Positions 22,340 to 34,082 are shown, counted from the stretch's first letter. The stretch: DNA of 64,000 nucleotides from Anthoceros angustus (GCA_010909165.1 VJWM01000007.1:620001-684000); one strand, 5' to 3'. Notes: generated from the letters alone by a model not told the origin. Translations and numbers: made by a program.

Positions 22340-22370
22340 AATTCTGCGTTCTGTATTAGAACGCAGAATT
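22340..22370. repeat. Perfect 13-bp inverted repeat with 5-nt loop
   Basis: AATTCTGCGTTCT, then loop GTATT, then AGAACGCAGAATT. It lies 13 nt upstream of the longer hairpin at 22384-22455. It is not followed by a T-run in a terminator context and no adjacent gene explains it. Confidence 0.8.
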
Positions 22371-22383
22371 CTTCTATCTAGCA

Positions 22384-22455
22384 AGATGGGGTGGTGAAAC
22401 GGGGAGCCATCTGACTATCATAGATTAGATGGTTCCTTATTTTGCCGCCCCATCT
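22384..22455. repeat. 72-nt near-perfect hairpin (MITE-like or small-RNA precursor-like)
   Basis: The left arm starts AGATGGGGTGGTGAAA and ends GAGCCATCT; the right arm is its near-complete complement, ending TTTTGCCGCCCCATCT. Across about 29 positions most non-Watson-Crick positions would be G-U pairs in plus-strand RNA. The loop is about 14 nt. Size and pairing fit a short miRNA-type or siRNA-producing foldback, or a tiny palindromic element. Expression cannot be judged from sequence. Confidence 0.6.
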
Positions 22456-23347
22456 TCTACTTTACGAATCTCTTCCTAAGCCTACAATTCAATGTCTTAG
22501 AGCCATCAATCCTGGCAAAATGAAAACTTGATGGATACCTTAACGTGCCCCACCTTGTGGAATTGATAAGGCTTTGTGGAGTTTGTTCTTTTTGTTTGCT
22601 CAGTTGCAGTTGGGACTAGGGCAGACTAACCTAGTCGCATTTATGACAGTGCGCCAACTACATTCACACATAATGATGCAGTGAGGTAGTAACACGAAAT
22701 GGCAAGAGCCATTTTGCAATGTCAAGCAAACCATAATTCCCACTAGCGGACCAGAAACGTTAGGACACGATGCAAGTACAAATGGTAAACCGTCCAATAA
22801 ACCCCACCGTCCAATAAACCCCACTCTGTCATTCCTTCCACAGGGAAAGAAGTGAAAGTCCAGTAGCCTTAATAAAAGCTTAATGAGGAGAGTTTAGCCT
22901 TCGTGAGGAGATCTCAACACCCAAACAAGCACGATTCCCATGGCAAGAGACATGAACGTGACCGGGGGAACGTACACTAACATTCCAACAAAAAGAATTT
23001 TGATTCGACCACGAAAAATGAATTTTAATTCGATCAGGAAACACGAAAGTTAACACGGAAAGTTGGTTTTGAGCCCATACACGAACGTTCCAGGGTTAAG
23101 GCAGAATTTTAAACCGATTTCACATGTTCAGTTTTGACTTGTTTTCATCTGTCATTCGTCAAATATGTAGTCATTCATCAAATATTTTTTGAATTAGATT
23201 TTAAATCAGTATGATATCTTGTGAATTTAGATAGGCTGCAGGCACAACTGTTGTGTCGTATTTTACAAGAGGGGCTCTACAATAGGCATCCAAAAACGGC
23301 GGCTTTCCAACGCTCCAGTGGAGCAAGAATGTCAAAAGTCTAGGAGT

Positions 23348-26300
23348 CTACACTAAGGCAGGGGCGGAGCCGGTGGGTTCCGGAGGCGTGCGAAAGCCTG
23401 CGAGCTTGGGACTAGCCTCCATGTCCAGTGCCTCCATCAACTGTTCCAAGGCAGTGGAAGACTCCTCCGAGGCGGACTTGGATTTCAACCGACGCCTGGA
23501 TTTGGACTTCCGAGAGCGGTTGTCCGACGGAGGGGTTGCATCCGCAGCCCTGATTTCTCCAGCCCCTCGGTCGTCCACGTCTAACGACACCACAGCACGG
23601 GGGTCGATGAAGACCGGCGATCCTGGGGCATATCTGGGCGGCGACGTGGTCTGCACTGGTGCAGCCGGCGACGCATTGGCCTCCACTGCCGGGCTGCTGC
23701 TGGCTGGAGGCTCGGGGCTGGATTGGGGCGGAATCGCACTCCCCACCCCGATCGGCTTAGGTTGAAGAATCTGAGGAGAGATGTAGGAGCACCAGCGGCT
23801 GCGGGGCAGCACAGGCAGCAGCAGCCCCTTGACAAGCATTTTCACCCCCAGCTTCAGGGACGTGTCTTCCGTGGGCGCCAGCTTCAGCAGCTGGTTCATC
23901 AAGGCGTACCATTCGTTCACCAGCTGGGCGACGAAGCTGAGAAGGAGTAGAACCAACATGAAGATGCTTAGTCCCAAGTCGTCGTCGGCAGGACGGTCTC
24001 GGGCCAAGAGCACCAGGGAGGCGGTGAAGATGCCCAGCTCGCAGAGGACGGAAATTGTCTCCACCAGCTGCACTCCGCGGCGGACGAAGGGCTTGCATGC
24101 CACCAGGTATGCGAGCTGCAGCAGGGTGGCGGTCCACACCACCCATACCTGACTCCATGACTGCTGGCCTTGGCCGGTGTAGTACGCTCCCGAGACCACT
24201 CCCAGGAGAATCCGCCTGGCGATGTCAGCTAGCAGGTAGGCAGAGCGCAAGGAGCCCATGACTTGCTCGCCGTCGGTGATGCTTGCAGCCTCACTTTCGT
24301 CGCTTGTGTCCACGGCGCGCATTCTTCCGATTCCATTGGCGCCGCTGTAAACCCATCGTGGCGGGGCTGCACCGCTTTCCAGAGTCTTGATCTTCGGGGG
24401 CCCCTTACGGTCCTCGAACAGCAGGCCGTAGCGAGGGAGGAATGTCGGGGCCAGACCCTCTCGCCGTACCCACTTGCTAATAGCATTCTTGCCACCCACG
24501 GATCTCAGAATCTTCCCAATCAAAGGCACTGCTTTCTCACGCTCGTCGCTCCTCACCTCCTCGTATTGAACAAAGGCTCCCATGAAGATAGCCACTACCA
24601 AGAACATGCCAACTGACAAGAAGAACGATACAGGTACGGCCAATAGCAGCACTCCAACTACAATGCCCCCGGCAGATCCCCCTGCAAACCCACCCATTCC
24701 GGTCAGCATCCCCAGCACACTCATGGGTGCAACACGAGTCAGCACAGCTGCACTAGCAACCAGCCTCAAGTGCGTACCTCTGATCACAAATGCTGACGCC
24801 TGACACACGCAGGGCACGGCCAAAATGAGCAGAAATAACTCAAATCTGGGAAAGGACAAGGCTCCTCTCAGGGATGTTCTTGTCCTCCACCGCAGAAGCA
24901 CCACCAGCACCATGTGAAGCACGATCAGGGCTCCTCCAACAGTACCCAACCAAAACAAGTTCCTTCCGAATCCCCACCACCTGCGAATCACAGCAGCCCA
25001 CACGCTTATAACACTCGTAGCTCTCTCTCACTGCCAAATTTGAAATGCGCTAGCCGGCTAGCTGGCTTACCCATGGGTGGTATATCCGCTGACACTGCCC
25101 AAAACCACCACAGGACTGAGTCCGGTCAAGCTTCCGTTCTGCGCGACAGCCACCATGAGTCAAAACATAATCATTTCCGCATGAGGTTGCTGTCGGAGAT
25201 GAAGCCACTTCAACAGAAATTTGGCGTGCAGCTCACCAAGAAAAATGTTTCGTACTCCGTTGCACTAAGAGCAGGACCGTACATGGAACCATTCGCTCCA
25301 AGCCTGCGCTCCTGCCGAGAGAGGTGTCCTTCAACACCCCACTTCAGAGCCACCACATCGACAGCTTGCCTCCTTTTTCCCCTATTTCGCAACCACGCCC
25401 CATCGATGTCTATCCTTCCCACGGGCATCAACATTCTGGGAACATTGAATTGAGATATAGATGGAGTCCCTCCGACCGGCGTGATATCCTCACTATGCTT
25501 TTCTTCCCACGGAAGCCGCACATTAGGAATGGTCCACCTGAGTCCCCTGGCTGTCTCACTGTATTTGATAGGTAAACTCACTGCCAAATAGCTGGACAGC
25601 GCCAAAACCTGAACATGGCTTGCCATCCCCTGCACATACGCATGCAATCACATCTCAATGCTCCAGGAGTCCACGATAGTCGCATGCACGGCTTAACAGC
25701 AGGACAAGTTCCAAACAGATAAACGGCTTTAAACAGTGTTCAGGGTGCTCCGCCAACAATTTGCATCAGGGTACAGCTTGATCTTCGAAGTCTTTATTCA
25801 TACCAGCAAGTTTCGTGAAGGATCAGCTCCGATAGATCCTGCTGTTCTACTTGCCAGTGCACCAGCAGCAGCTAGGGTTGCCGAAGAGATTGCAAGGGTC
25901 CCAGAAGCTACTGCTGTTGCAAGTAGACCAACAGTGACGAACGATGAGAGTGCCACCGAGACTGCTGGAGTGGTATCTGCACACCAGCATAAACAAGGGG
26001 GTTGACTACGAAGTTCAGAAAAAACACATAAAAAGAGACCAGAGTGATCACACCTACAGAGCATGTAGCGACAATCCTAAAAGCAGATCCCTGTTAGGTC
26101 ACTTGAAAAGAGAAAGGTACTCACAGTGTCTCACTTGAACCATGTTCGAAGCCAAATTGGCATTGCCGGCAACATCAGCAGCTTTATTCTCTCCCACCAC
26201 AACAGAGACAACGTCATCTGCTGCCACGTATACTTGCAAGGCGTATGAGAGTTTAGATTGTTCCACAAAGCTGCAAAGCAGAGACAGCGCATCAGAAAAA

Positions 26301-27861
26301 AAAGCCAGACATTACAGAGTACTGCCTTTCAAACAAATGATGAAGGCATCAAATCCTGCACCTGCCTTGTCATCGTGCCTCCTGTGACTCCTACTCCAGA
26401 ACGGTTGAAACCAAACACAGGCTCACTGAACTGAACAAAGATAGCAACTTGTTGGTCTCTTGTCCTTGATGGAGTTTGTGTAACAAGCTTGACCGATGGT
26501 CTCACAGGATCTGCCGACAATTACAGCCACAGAGTTCAGGAAGTGCAGCCCCTTGAAGGCCTCGTGTGAAGGAACGACACTCACAATAGGTACACAAACC
26601 AAGTTTTTGTCCCCTCTCACAACACGTACCGTAGAGACAAGCCAGGGACGTTGGCTCAACAGCCAAACCTGATCTACCATAAACCGTGTTAGGAGGAAGG
26701 GCCACCGAAACCACGGATGAGCTGTGGTTGGGTTGAATCTGGAGACCCACCAAGACCGATCAGGAGTAAAATAAGCAGGAGTACCGGGAAAAGGTAGGAC
26801 AGGCTTGGAACAGACAGCAGAATTGCGCCAGTGTGCATATTCACCTTGAATGCGAACCTCCGATTGCCCTTACTTTTTCGTTTAGTTGGGAAGAGGATAG
26901 CGTGCGTCGGTAGAAGAGCACTTCCAATTTCAAAGGAACTGTTCAGGACAGGCGAACTGAAGTCAAGGTAGAGGAGAAGATCAGCTGTTGAATTGGTAGC
27001 CTCCACGGTCCTGGCTTCATTGTTGATTTGCAACTGAGCCCCAGCGATAGGAGTCCAGACATTGACCGTCACAGGATTGCGATCTGCAGGTGCAGATTAA
27101 TGGTGCTTAGTAGCAAGCACCAAGTAGAAGCTGACAAGCACACAAGGTGAGATCAACCTCGTTGTGACCCCCCCCGAAAAAACAGAAAAAAAAAAGGAGT
27201 CTCAGAGAAAGGACAGAAAGGAGACAGACCAAAGCGTACAGTGGCGTTGGAGTTTACTGTTCTTTGAAAAAGCCTTCCAGCAGAATCAACGCAGAAGGCT
27301 TTTCGCATGGCTAGTACAACTTTGCCTGTCTGATTGATTGTAGAGAGATTGACTTGCAAGGAATACTTCAATCCAGGCTCGGTTTCGTTCAAAGAGGATG
27401 GAAGAACAACTCCATCACCGTAGATCAGCAGCTAAAGCAGAAAACAGACGAGTGAGCTGAATTGGAGAGTGGGTGACTGCACTGTCAGAAGTGACATCCA
27501 AAAGACTAGACTTACATCACACGCTGCAGCGTCACTGCACTGAAAGCCAGTCTGGTTGCCAGCATCCGGTCGATAGCAGGGCTTGCTAAAAGTGACATCC
27601 ACTTGGAGGCTCTCGGCAGCAGTGAAGGGAGGCCCGGCAAAAATGGACGCCGTGGGTGCGTCATTGTCTGCAGAACCAGAGCCGTGTGAACCCAAGCAGA
27701 AGCAAGCAAAAGCAAAGCAAAAAGAAGTACTTGCATACAGCCAGGGGCTGACCTTCCTGCGCATACACCCGCGCCGGCCTAGGCAGAGGCAGCAGCAGCA
27801 GCAGACAAATGGCCAGAGCAGCCAGCGCAAGGCGTCGAGAGAGCCTCGGAGGCGAATCCAT
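23348..27861 (-). CDS. Plant Ig-like/TRP-like multipass membrane protein, uncharacterised
   Basis: This multi-exon gene has a signal peptide at 27861 (MDSPPRLSRRLALAALAICL...). Exon 2 (27667-27516) reads DNDAPTASIFAGPPFTAAES, the first of several bacterial-Ig-like beta-sandwich units that continue in 27431-27230, a block from 27083, and 26520-26150 (FVQFSEPVFGFN; AADVAGNANLASN). These extracellular or lumenal units are N-glycosylation rich (NSSFE, NETE, NQTG). A first membrane segment follows near 25980-25830 (VALSSFVTVGLLATAVASG), then a soluble part at 25650-25250. The last part (25003-23348) has at least six hydrophobic helices and a disordered Pro/Ser/Arg tail. A 96-nt in-frame segment, 24777-24682, has GT-AG borders and is probably an intron. 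The layout resembles TRP-like channels; transport activity is not shown. Some middle exon borders are uncertain. Confidence 0.72.
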
Positions 27862-28251
27862 GAGACAGAAGGCAGGATCAGGACGGCATTTGCAGCCTCT
27901 GACAGACGAGCGAGCGCGGGCCGCGCCGTAATTCAGCCAGTGCCGGCGTCATCCTGACAGCAAGCTGCGGGTCGGCGTGTCACAGGAATGCGGGAACGGG
28001 CGGGTCCTGAGCTGAGCTGAGAGGGAGCTGGGAAGGTGCAAAACACTAGGCTTGGGTGTGTGGCGTTCCATCTTCAGGCAGTGGTGGCAGGTTGATCGGC
28101 CCCGGATTGGGAGCCGAGAGCGGGGATTGCAGGCCGGGTGAGACGAAAGTCCATCCCTCCACACTCCCCGTTACAGCTCATCCTTCTAGGTGCTTTCAGC
28201 GCTGTGTCTTCCTCTTCGGGAGAAACGGAAGCGGCGTCCATAGCGGGATGC

Positions 28252-28293
<42 letters not shown>

Positions 28294-28560
28294 ACGGAGG
28301 CAGTCCGGGCCCGGTGGGAGGCAGGGCAGGGAGCGGCAGGCAGCTGCAGGACGAGTGTGGTTGGCGGGAGGGAGGCAGCGCAAGCGCGGGCATTCGTCAT
28401 AGAGGCAGGCGTCGAGCTGACCAGAGGGAGCTCATCTCAGCGAGCTGCAATGCACTGCACGGCACACAGCAAAGGGCGGGCGAAGGTGGGCGGGGGCAGA
28501 GGCGAGCTAGAGAGCCTCGGTGGGTGCCACACATGTGGGCCCTTACTGCGGCTAACGTAG
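27862..28560. other. Promoter/5' region with (GCA)n microsatellite
   Basis: This GC-rich stretch lies upstream of the Ig/TRP-like gene. An imperfect GCA/CAG trinucleotide run spans about 28250-28292. ORFs in all frames reflect composition (poly-Ala, poly-Ser or poly-Leu translations) and are not supported as genes. Confidence 0.45.
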
Positions 28561-29711
28561 CTCACTTTTAGCTAGAATAGAAGCTTCAGGTTCAAATTGG
28601 GTCCCCTGCTATGTCTTTGCACCCCTTTCTTTAGCACCTGCTTAGTTTTCATGTGTGGTCCACACTGCAGTAACTCAGTAACTCCAATCACCAATTAGCA
28701 CTTTACATTTTTATTTATTTCCAAGAAAGAGGACCGCCTTTACCCCCCTTTACCGCCTTTACAGCCTTTACCGCCTTTTCAATATAAAATTCTTGCCCTG
28801 GCCTTACGTGATGAGTTTCGCCCGTGAGCGTGTCAAGGGCATCACAAGAGTGCTAAGCATCCAACACCACCTATACTCATCGTGAATTCAGGTGAGGTCC
28901 TTGTTTTAGGTCTCTCAGTCTCGTCGTCTAATGGGTTTGTTTAAGTGGTTGATTGAGTCAGCCCTTCCACATGAGTTTAGACCAATGATTTGGTGCTCTC
29001 TGATAAATAGTTTGGTGCTTGAATGGTGAAGCAAATATCTCATGCCTCCAGGTTTTATTAGGTTGGTTCAATAGTTTTGCCTCCTACAAAGTAGCCACGG
29101 TATCAATATCGTGGATATTGCAGTGGGGGATTTTGGGCATGCTAACATTGCTTAGTAGTTGGTGTTAATTTGGAGTTTGTTTATGTGTTATTTTAAGTCG
29201 GCATAATTTGTTGGCCATCGAGTGAGTTGTTCATCTTCTCTAGTCCTCACTAGTTTGGCGTGTAGGATATTGTAAGAGTGTCTAAGCTTGCATCTCGGTT
29301 GTGTTTGGAGAGGGTGTACGATGTTGTTGGAGTGCTTGGACCTGCAGTTTAGGTGTTTGAGAGGAGGTACCCTCATATGGGATGAGGGCTCTCAAGAGGA
29401 AAGATCCAAGTGTTGGAGAACCCTAAGATCATCTTCTCGTATGAGAGAGGGTACCCTCATCTCATATGAGGGTTCCCAATAGGAAAGTTCCAGGTGTTGG
29501 AAAATTGTAAATATCATCTTCTAGTTGTAATTAGAGAAATCGTGTTGTATTAAGAATGATTTCTCCTATGAGCAAAAAATCGAAACTTGATTCTTCTTAT
29601 TGCGAAAAGATTTTAAATTTTTAGTTCAAGATTGGAGATGTTCATGGAATCCTATGTGTTTGCAGCTTTCATAACGGATTAGGTTTGAGGACGAGGTCTC
29701 ACGGATTCATA
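28561..29711. other. AT-rich intergenic region with local repeats
   Basis: A CTTTACC/CGCCTTTA short tandem repeat lies near 28737-28780. A pair of ~72-bp diverged direct repeats begins 'ggtaccctcat' at 29368 and 29450 and ends 'atcatcttct'. No coding signal is visible before the GH17 start. Confidence 0.5.
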
Positions 29712-31039
29712 ATGATGACTTTAAATAAAAAAAATATTTTGCTATTCTATTCTATTTTTATGTTTTCCTTGGGACTTAGAGTTCAAGGAATTGGAGTGAA
29801 TTGGGGAACTCTATCATCTCATGTTCTCGATCCAGAAGACGGCATTAGGCTTATCAAAGAATATGGATTTGATAAAGTGAAGTTTTTTTCACCAGAACTC
29901 AAACTATTAGATGCTTTGACAGCTCATCAGGAACTTGAAGTGATGGTTCAATGTACCAATGGGGATTTATTCAATATATCTGCAAGTCTTGACTTTACTA
30001 AAACTTGGCTACAAAAAAATATTGTAAAGTTTACTAGTCGAGGGGCAGCAATCACGTAAGTCTTTTGATATTAAGTAACCATGTTTTTTTATTTTAAATT
30101 TATGATATTTCAAAATTTAAAATAAATTAAAAAATCTTATCTTTGATGTATGCTTAGCATATTTAGTTGTAATGTAGGTTGATTGGTATGGGCAATGAAC
30201 CATTTCTAAAGGATTACGGGGATCAGTATACTTCAGTTTTGTTGCCAGCAACTCGAAATATGTATCATGCTCTAAAAGAAACAAACCTCCATAATTCAAT
30301 CTCCCTTACTATTCCAATGAATGGAGATGTCTTATCGGGTGCTGGATCACCATCACAGGCAACTTTCCGCGAAGATGTTTCAGAGTTGATGACAGAGATT
30401 GTTCAGTACTTGTACTCAATTGATGGAGTATTTATGATCAACATATACCCTTTTTTTGACACACTCTACGATCCTAATTTTCCCCTTCCTTTTGCATTTT
30501 TTGACGGAAATGACACGACCCCTGCATATTCAAATGTGTTCACTGCAACATATGATATGCTTGTAGGTGCACTAACAAATATCAGCTTTGGCGACATGGA
30601 TATAATAGTGGGCGAAACGGGATGGCCAACAGATGGTGCTGACAATGCCAACTTAATCAATGCACAAAAATTCAACCAGGGATTTTGTGATTTTGTAAAT
30701 AGCGAAATAGGTACTCCACTACAGCCGTACAAAGCCGTGCAAGCTTTTCTATTTGGCCTGAATGATGAAGATTTAAAGTCAACTTTACCGGGTTGGTTTG
30801 AGCATTCTTGGGGATTGGCTGATCTACATGGTGATCCCAAATATCCTCTACAATGCGGCCACTTATCATCAAATAGTACACCTCCTTCTCCAGCTCGCAG
30901 TCCTCGTCCTCGTCCTCATCCCCGTCCTCTTGTACCAGCTGCTCATCATGTATCAGAAGCTGCGTTCAGTCATTACAGGTCCCCAACCCTGGCTTTGTGT
31001 TTTAGTGTTGTAGCTCTTTTTGGTCTAGTTCTCTCTTAA
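29712..31039 (+). CDS. Glucan endo-1,3-beta-glucosidase-like, GH17, GPI-anchored
   Basis: There are two exons (29712-30055 and 30178-31039) with an AT-rich 122-bp intron, encoding 401 aa. The start is the ATG pair at 29712/29715; nothing upstream in frame begins with ATG. Residues 1 to about 30 form a signal peptide, and the mature protein opens IGVNWGTLSSHVLDP as GH17 enzymes do. The acid/base Glu lies in GMGNEPF and the nucleophile Glu in VGETGWPT. The catalytic barrel is complete to about residue 340. It is followed by a Pro/Arg-rich linker (SPRPRPHPRP) and a hydrophobic C-terminus suited to a GPI anchor; no CBM43/X8 module is present. It likely acts on callose or other beta-1,3-glucans at the wall. 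The gene is distinctly AT-rich compared with all neighbours. Confidence 0.9.
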
Positions 31040-31732
31040 TCTAAGTGTACCAAAGCATATCATGCACAAAGGCTTGTGACAAAACAAGACTACCTTCCTT
31101 ATCTTCATCAACATATATGCATTGAGGAGAGGTATGCGCATAGGTGGCTGGACATGGAGCCTGCCAGTTGCTTGCTCCCTCTGAATTGTCTTATGTTACC
31201 GATGGGCTTGGTCCATGTGTATTTATTCAATAACGTTACATGGTAGGATTAAATGGCCGGGGACAAAGAGAAGTAAGTCTGAAGGGAATAGTCTGACGAG
31301 TCGGGGGGAGAAAGCGTGGGGGTGAAAGAAGGGGAAGGGCAGGGGGCGGGACATGGTATAAAGGCAGCTTGTGACGAAGCGAGGCCCGTGCAAGGCTGGG
31401 CCTGGCGCCCTGTAAAAGGCTGTACTGCGCAGCAGCAGAGAGTGCAAGCAGGTATGTACCGGCACCTGCTCCATCACTCCCCGCCTGCCACCAGCCAGCC
31501 GGCCAGCCAGCGTCCGCTGTGTCCTGGGTGTAACGATGTGGCAATTATGGGCAGGCGCCCCCTCCCCCCTTCTGTACATACGTGAACCCAAAACGGAAAG
31601 GATCTCGGTTCTGCCATCTGACATCCCCCACCAATGGGGTTGGCACACCCTATTTCCAGCAAATCATGGGAGAGCGGGAAGTTGGAACTCGACCGCCCGA
31701 CCCCGGCCTCGGCCTCTGGCCTCGGCGCCTTC
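31040..31732. other. Intergenic, 3' region of GH17; no gene recognised
   Basis: Composition shifts from AT-rich to GC-rich near 31240. Several overlapping short ORFs lack any recognisable content. Confidence 0.4.
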
Positions 31733-32037
31733 CCTTCCCCTCCCTTCCAAACCCTCCCTTCCCTTCCTTCCCTTCCTCCTTCCCTTCCCTCCTTCCCTCC
31801 TTTCCCTCCTTCCCTTCCTTCCTCCTCTTCCCTCCTTCCCTCCCTTCCCTCGCTCCCTCCTCTTCCTTTCCCTTCCCTCCTCTTCCCTCCTTCCCTCCTC
31901 TTCCCTCCCTTCCTCCTCTTCCCCTCCCTTCCCTCCTCTTCCCCTCCCTTCCATCCGCTTCCCCTCCTTTTCCTCCCTTCCATCCCTTCCCTCCTCTTCC
32001 CCTCCCTTCCCCTCCCTTCCCTTCCACTTTGGAACCT
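31733..32037. repeat. ~300-bp polypyrimidine (CCCTTCC)n tract
   Basis: The plus strand is almost purely C and T for about 300 bp, in irregular CCCTTCC, CCTCCTTCC and CCTCTTCC units. Only a handful of purines interrupt it. The long ORFs in several frames on both strands (Pro/Ser/Leu-rich or Gly/Glu/Arg-rich) are composition artefacts. Mirror symmetry and strand asymmetry make it a candidate for triplex (H-DNA) formation. Confidence 0.9.
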
Positions 32038-32603
32038 TCAACATATCCTGACCAGGTCAACACCACACACTTCGCTTTGAAAATCAGTAACAGTAACAGT
32101 CACAGTCACAGTCACCATTTGCAACTGTGCGGTAACAACTGCAGCAACACCCACGTTAATGCAGCTTGCAGCTCATCCGCCACGGTCCGCATACATTTTT
32201 GCTAACCGCCTGCCTGCCTGCAGCTGTGCAGTGCACACTCTCCCACATCCCTACAGGTGTACGTACATATAGTGCACATGAAAGGTCACTGACTTGAATC
32301 CCCACAGCCCATAAAGGCTGCATCCCACAATATCCTGCTTGAATTTGCAGGCGGGAAAGGATAAGACAAAGGAATCAAAATATGCGTGTATCAACGGTCT
32401 CTCCTACGAGTTTTGGTACACGCAAATGCATTACATAAATGACATCCAGGCCAGGTTATGGATGCTTCAACACCGCTATTGCCAAAGAATTGCCGAGCTG
32501 CCGACCTACAGTATGTGCTCCTCTTTTCATAAATGATGATGGCCTGGCTGGGTTGTGCTTCAACACCGATGCTGCAAAAGAATTACCGAGCTGCCAAACT
32601 AGT
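32038..32603. other. Intergenic; short (CAGTAA)/(CAGTCA) hexamer run
   Basis: A 6-bp tandem run (cagtaacagtaacagtcacagtc) spans about 32086-32117. Otherwise this is the 3' flank of SMO1 with no coding support. Confidence 0.45.
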
Positions 32604-34082
32604 CTACTCCTCTTTTCTGCCTTTCACACCATTGTTGTCAAGATGGACGCCCTTCACCTCAGAAAGTCCGCCGGCCGACTCAAGTTGTTGCCGCTTCTGT
32701 CACATCAGACATGACCCCATTAGTCCCTTTGCTTTATTCGTCATCAAGTACCTGCTGGAGGTAACATGGTGACTGCTGACACGTCCATCACTGACAAACT
32801 AAAAGACCCCTTAACAAAATGAAAGTAGAAAGGTCCTGGTCCTCGAACATACCTTCTGCTTCTGATATCGGTAACCCTGCAGGAAAACAGAGATGAAACT
32901 ACCTGAGCTCATGACACAAAACCCAAAGCCCAGCCATTGCTTCTAATTGAGAAGCAAATGGGAATACACCACGCTGGAAGCTGGAGAGACACCTCACCTT
33001 GTCAGTCCCGTAGATGTAGTCACAATATGTGAAGACGGATGCAAAGTTACTCTGGCTTTTCTCCCCGATGAAGTGATGGTAGTCGTGATACTCAGCACCT
33101 CCGTAGAATGGGATGAGTTTTGTGGGATTCCATGGGAAGTCGTACCTGAACACAAGCCAGAGCCACCGGCATGGCACAGTGCAACGTGAGAAAGATGTCA
33201 ATTGCACACGTGCGCAAGCAAGGAAATCCTACGAGTCGCCATACCCGCTGTGCGTGTCGAGAGCCTCTATTTGGCGTAGACCCACCCAAAGCCAGAACGT
33301 GATCATGTGTCCGGGAGTAATTGCGGGGCCCAAAAAGGCAGGGACACCCAAAATGAGCACCTCCGCCCAGTGCGCATGGGGTGCTGCAAAGCTCATAGGT
33401 GCTGAAAACTTGTGATGGACATAGTGGATGTTCTTAAAGCCCCATTTGGAGTGCAGCCAGCGATGCAGCCAGTAGTTCCCGTAGTCCTCCACCACAAAGT
33501 AAACCCCTAGTTGAAGGAGCACCTCCCACAGGCTGGGCAGAGGGAGACCTGCCCGAATACCAACGAGCTGCACTGCAGCACAAGGAGAAATTACAACAAG
33601 AAGGCGCTGGGCAACCCACCTCCGACACAGGGAGTTGCAGAGGCTCTTCCAGCGCTTGCACAGTGCTGATTGCACACTACCTGTGACTGTTCGCCAAGCA
33701 GGACAACAATGCAGCAAAGCGAAAAAAAAAACGAGTTAGAGCTTCCGGCTACCTTGATCAGCGGGTAAGACGAGAGCTGCAAGGGCCCCACGACCGTGAT
33801 GAATACTCTCATCACGTTCTTCCAGCACTCCAAAACCTCCCGCAATGAGGTGTGCACTCCTGGCTGAATCTTGTACCTCTCAAAGGCCTGGATCTTGAGC
33901 GCATCCAGCAAGACCATGGGCACCGGGACCAAATTGAAAATAAGGAAGAGGAAGAGGATGTTGCAAAAATACAGGTAACAATCTGGCACATCAGCGGTAT
34001 ACTTCAGCCATATCGCTTCCGCAGAAGTGAGATCTCGACCCAGAGCCTCCCCGGCCGCTTGGGCGGAGCAATACGGGAGCAT
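32604..34082 (-). CDS. SMO1: Sterol C-4 methyl oxidase, SMO1 type
   Basis: I read five exons (34082-33753, 33567-33245, 33145-32998, 32876-32853 and 32696-32604) joining in phase to 305 aa. The enzyme is an ER-membrane di-iron oxidase that removes C-4 methyl groups of sterol precursors with NADPH/cytochrome b5. The start [18 protein letters not shown] matches SMO1 N-termini (an upstream GTG in frame is not used). Histidine clusters are visible as HRWLH, HYVHH, HAHW and HDYHHF. Flanking blocks [19 protein letters not shown] and [17 protein letters not shown] are family signatures. Two N-terminal hydrophobic helices are present. Exon 4 is only 24 nt (GYRYQKQK). The last exon lacks strong conservation, so the C-terminal 30 residues are less certain. 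Confidence 0.93.

Larger units (their letters stand above)
21970..23347. other. Intergenic, no gene; contains two hairpins
   Basis: No ORF with recognisable content is present. Two inverted-repeat structures stand out (22340-22370 and 22384-22455) and are listed separately. The rest is moderately AT-rich and probably old transposon-derived sequence. Confidence 0.4.

Noticed and set aside
28056-28571. 171-aa and overlapping ORFs near the (GCA)n run
   Set aside because: Poly-Ser/Ala/Leu reading frames of a microsatellite in a GC-rich leader; no homology or splice support.
31474-32205. Several long ORFs on both strands rich in Pro/Ser/Leu or Gly/Glu/Arg
   Set aside because: They only translate the polypyrimidine tract; all frames are open because of composition.
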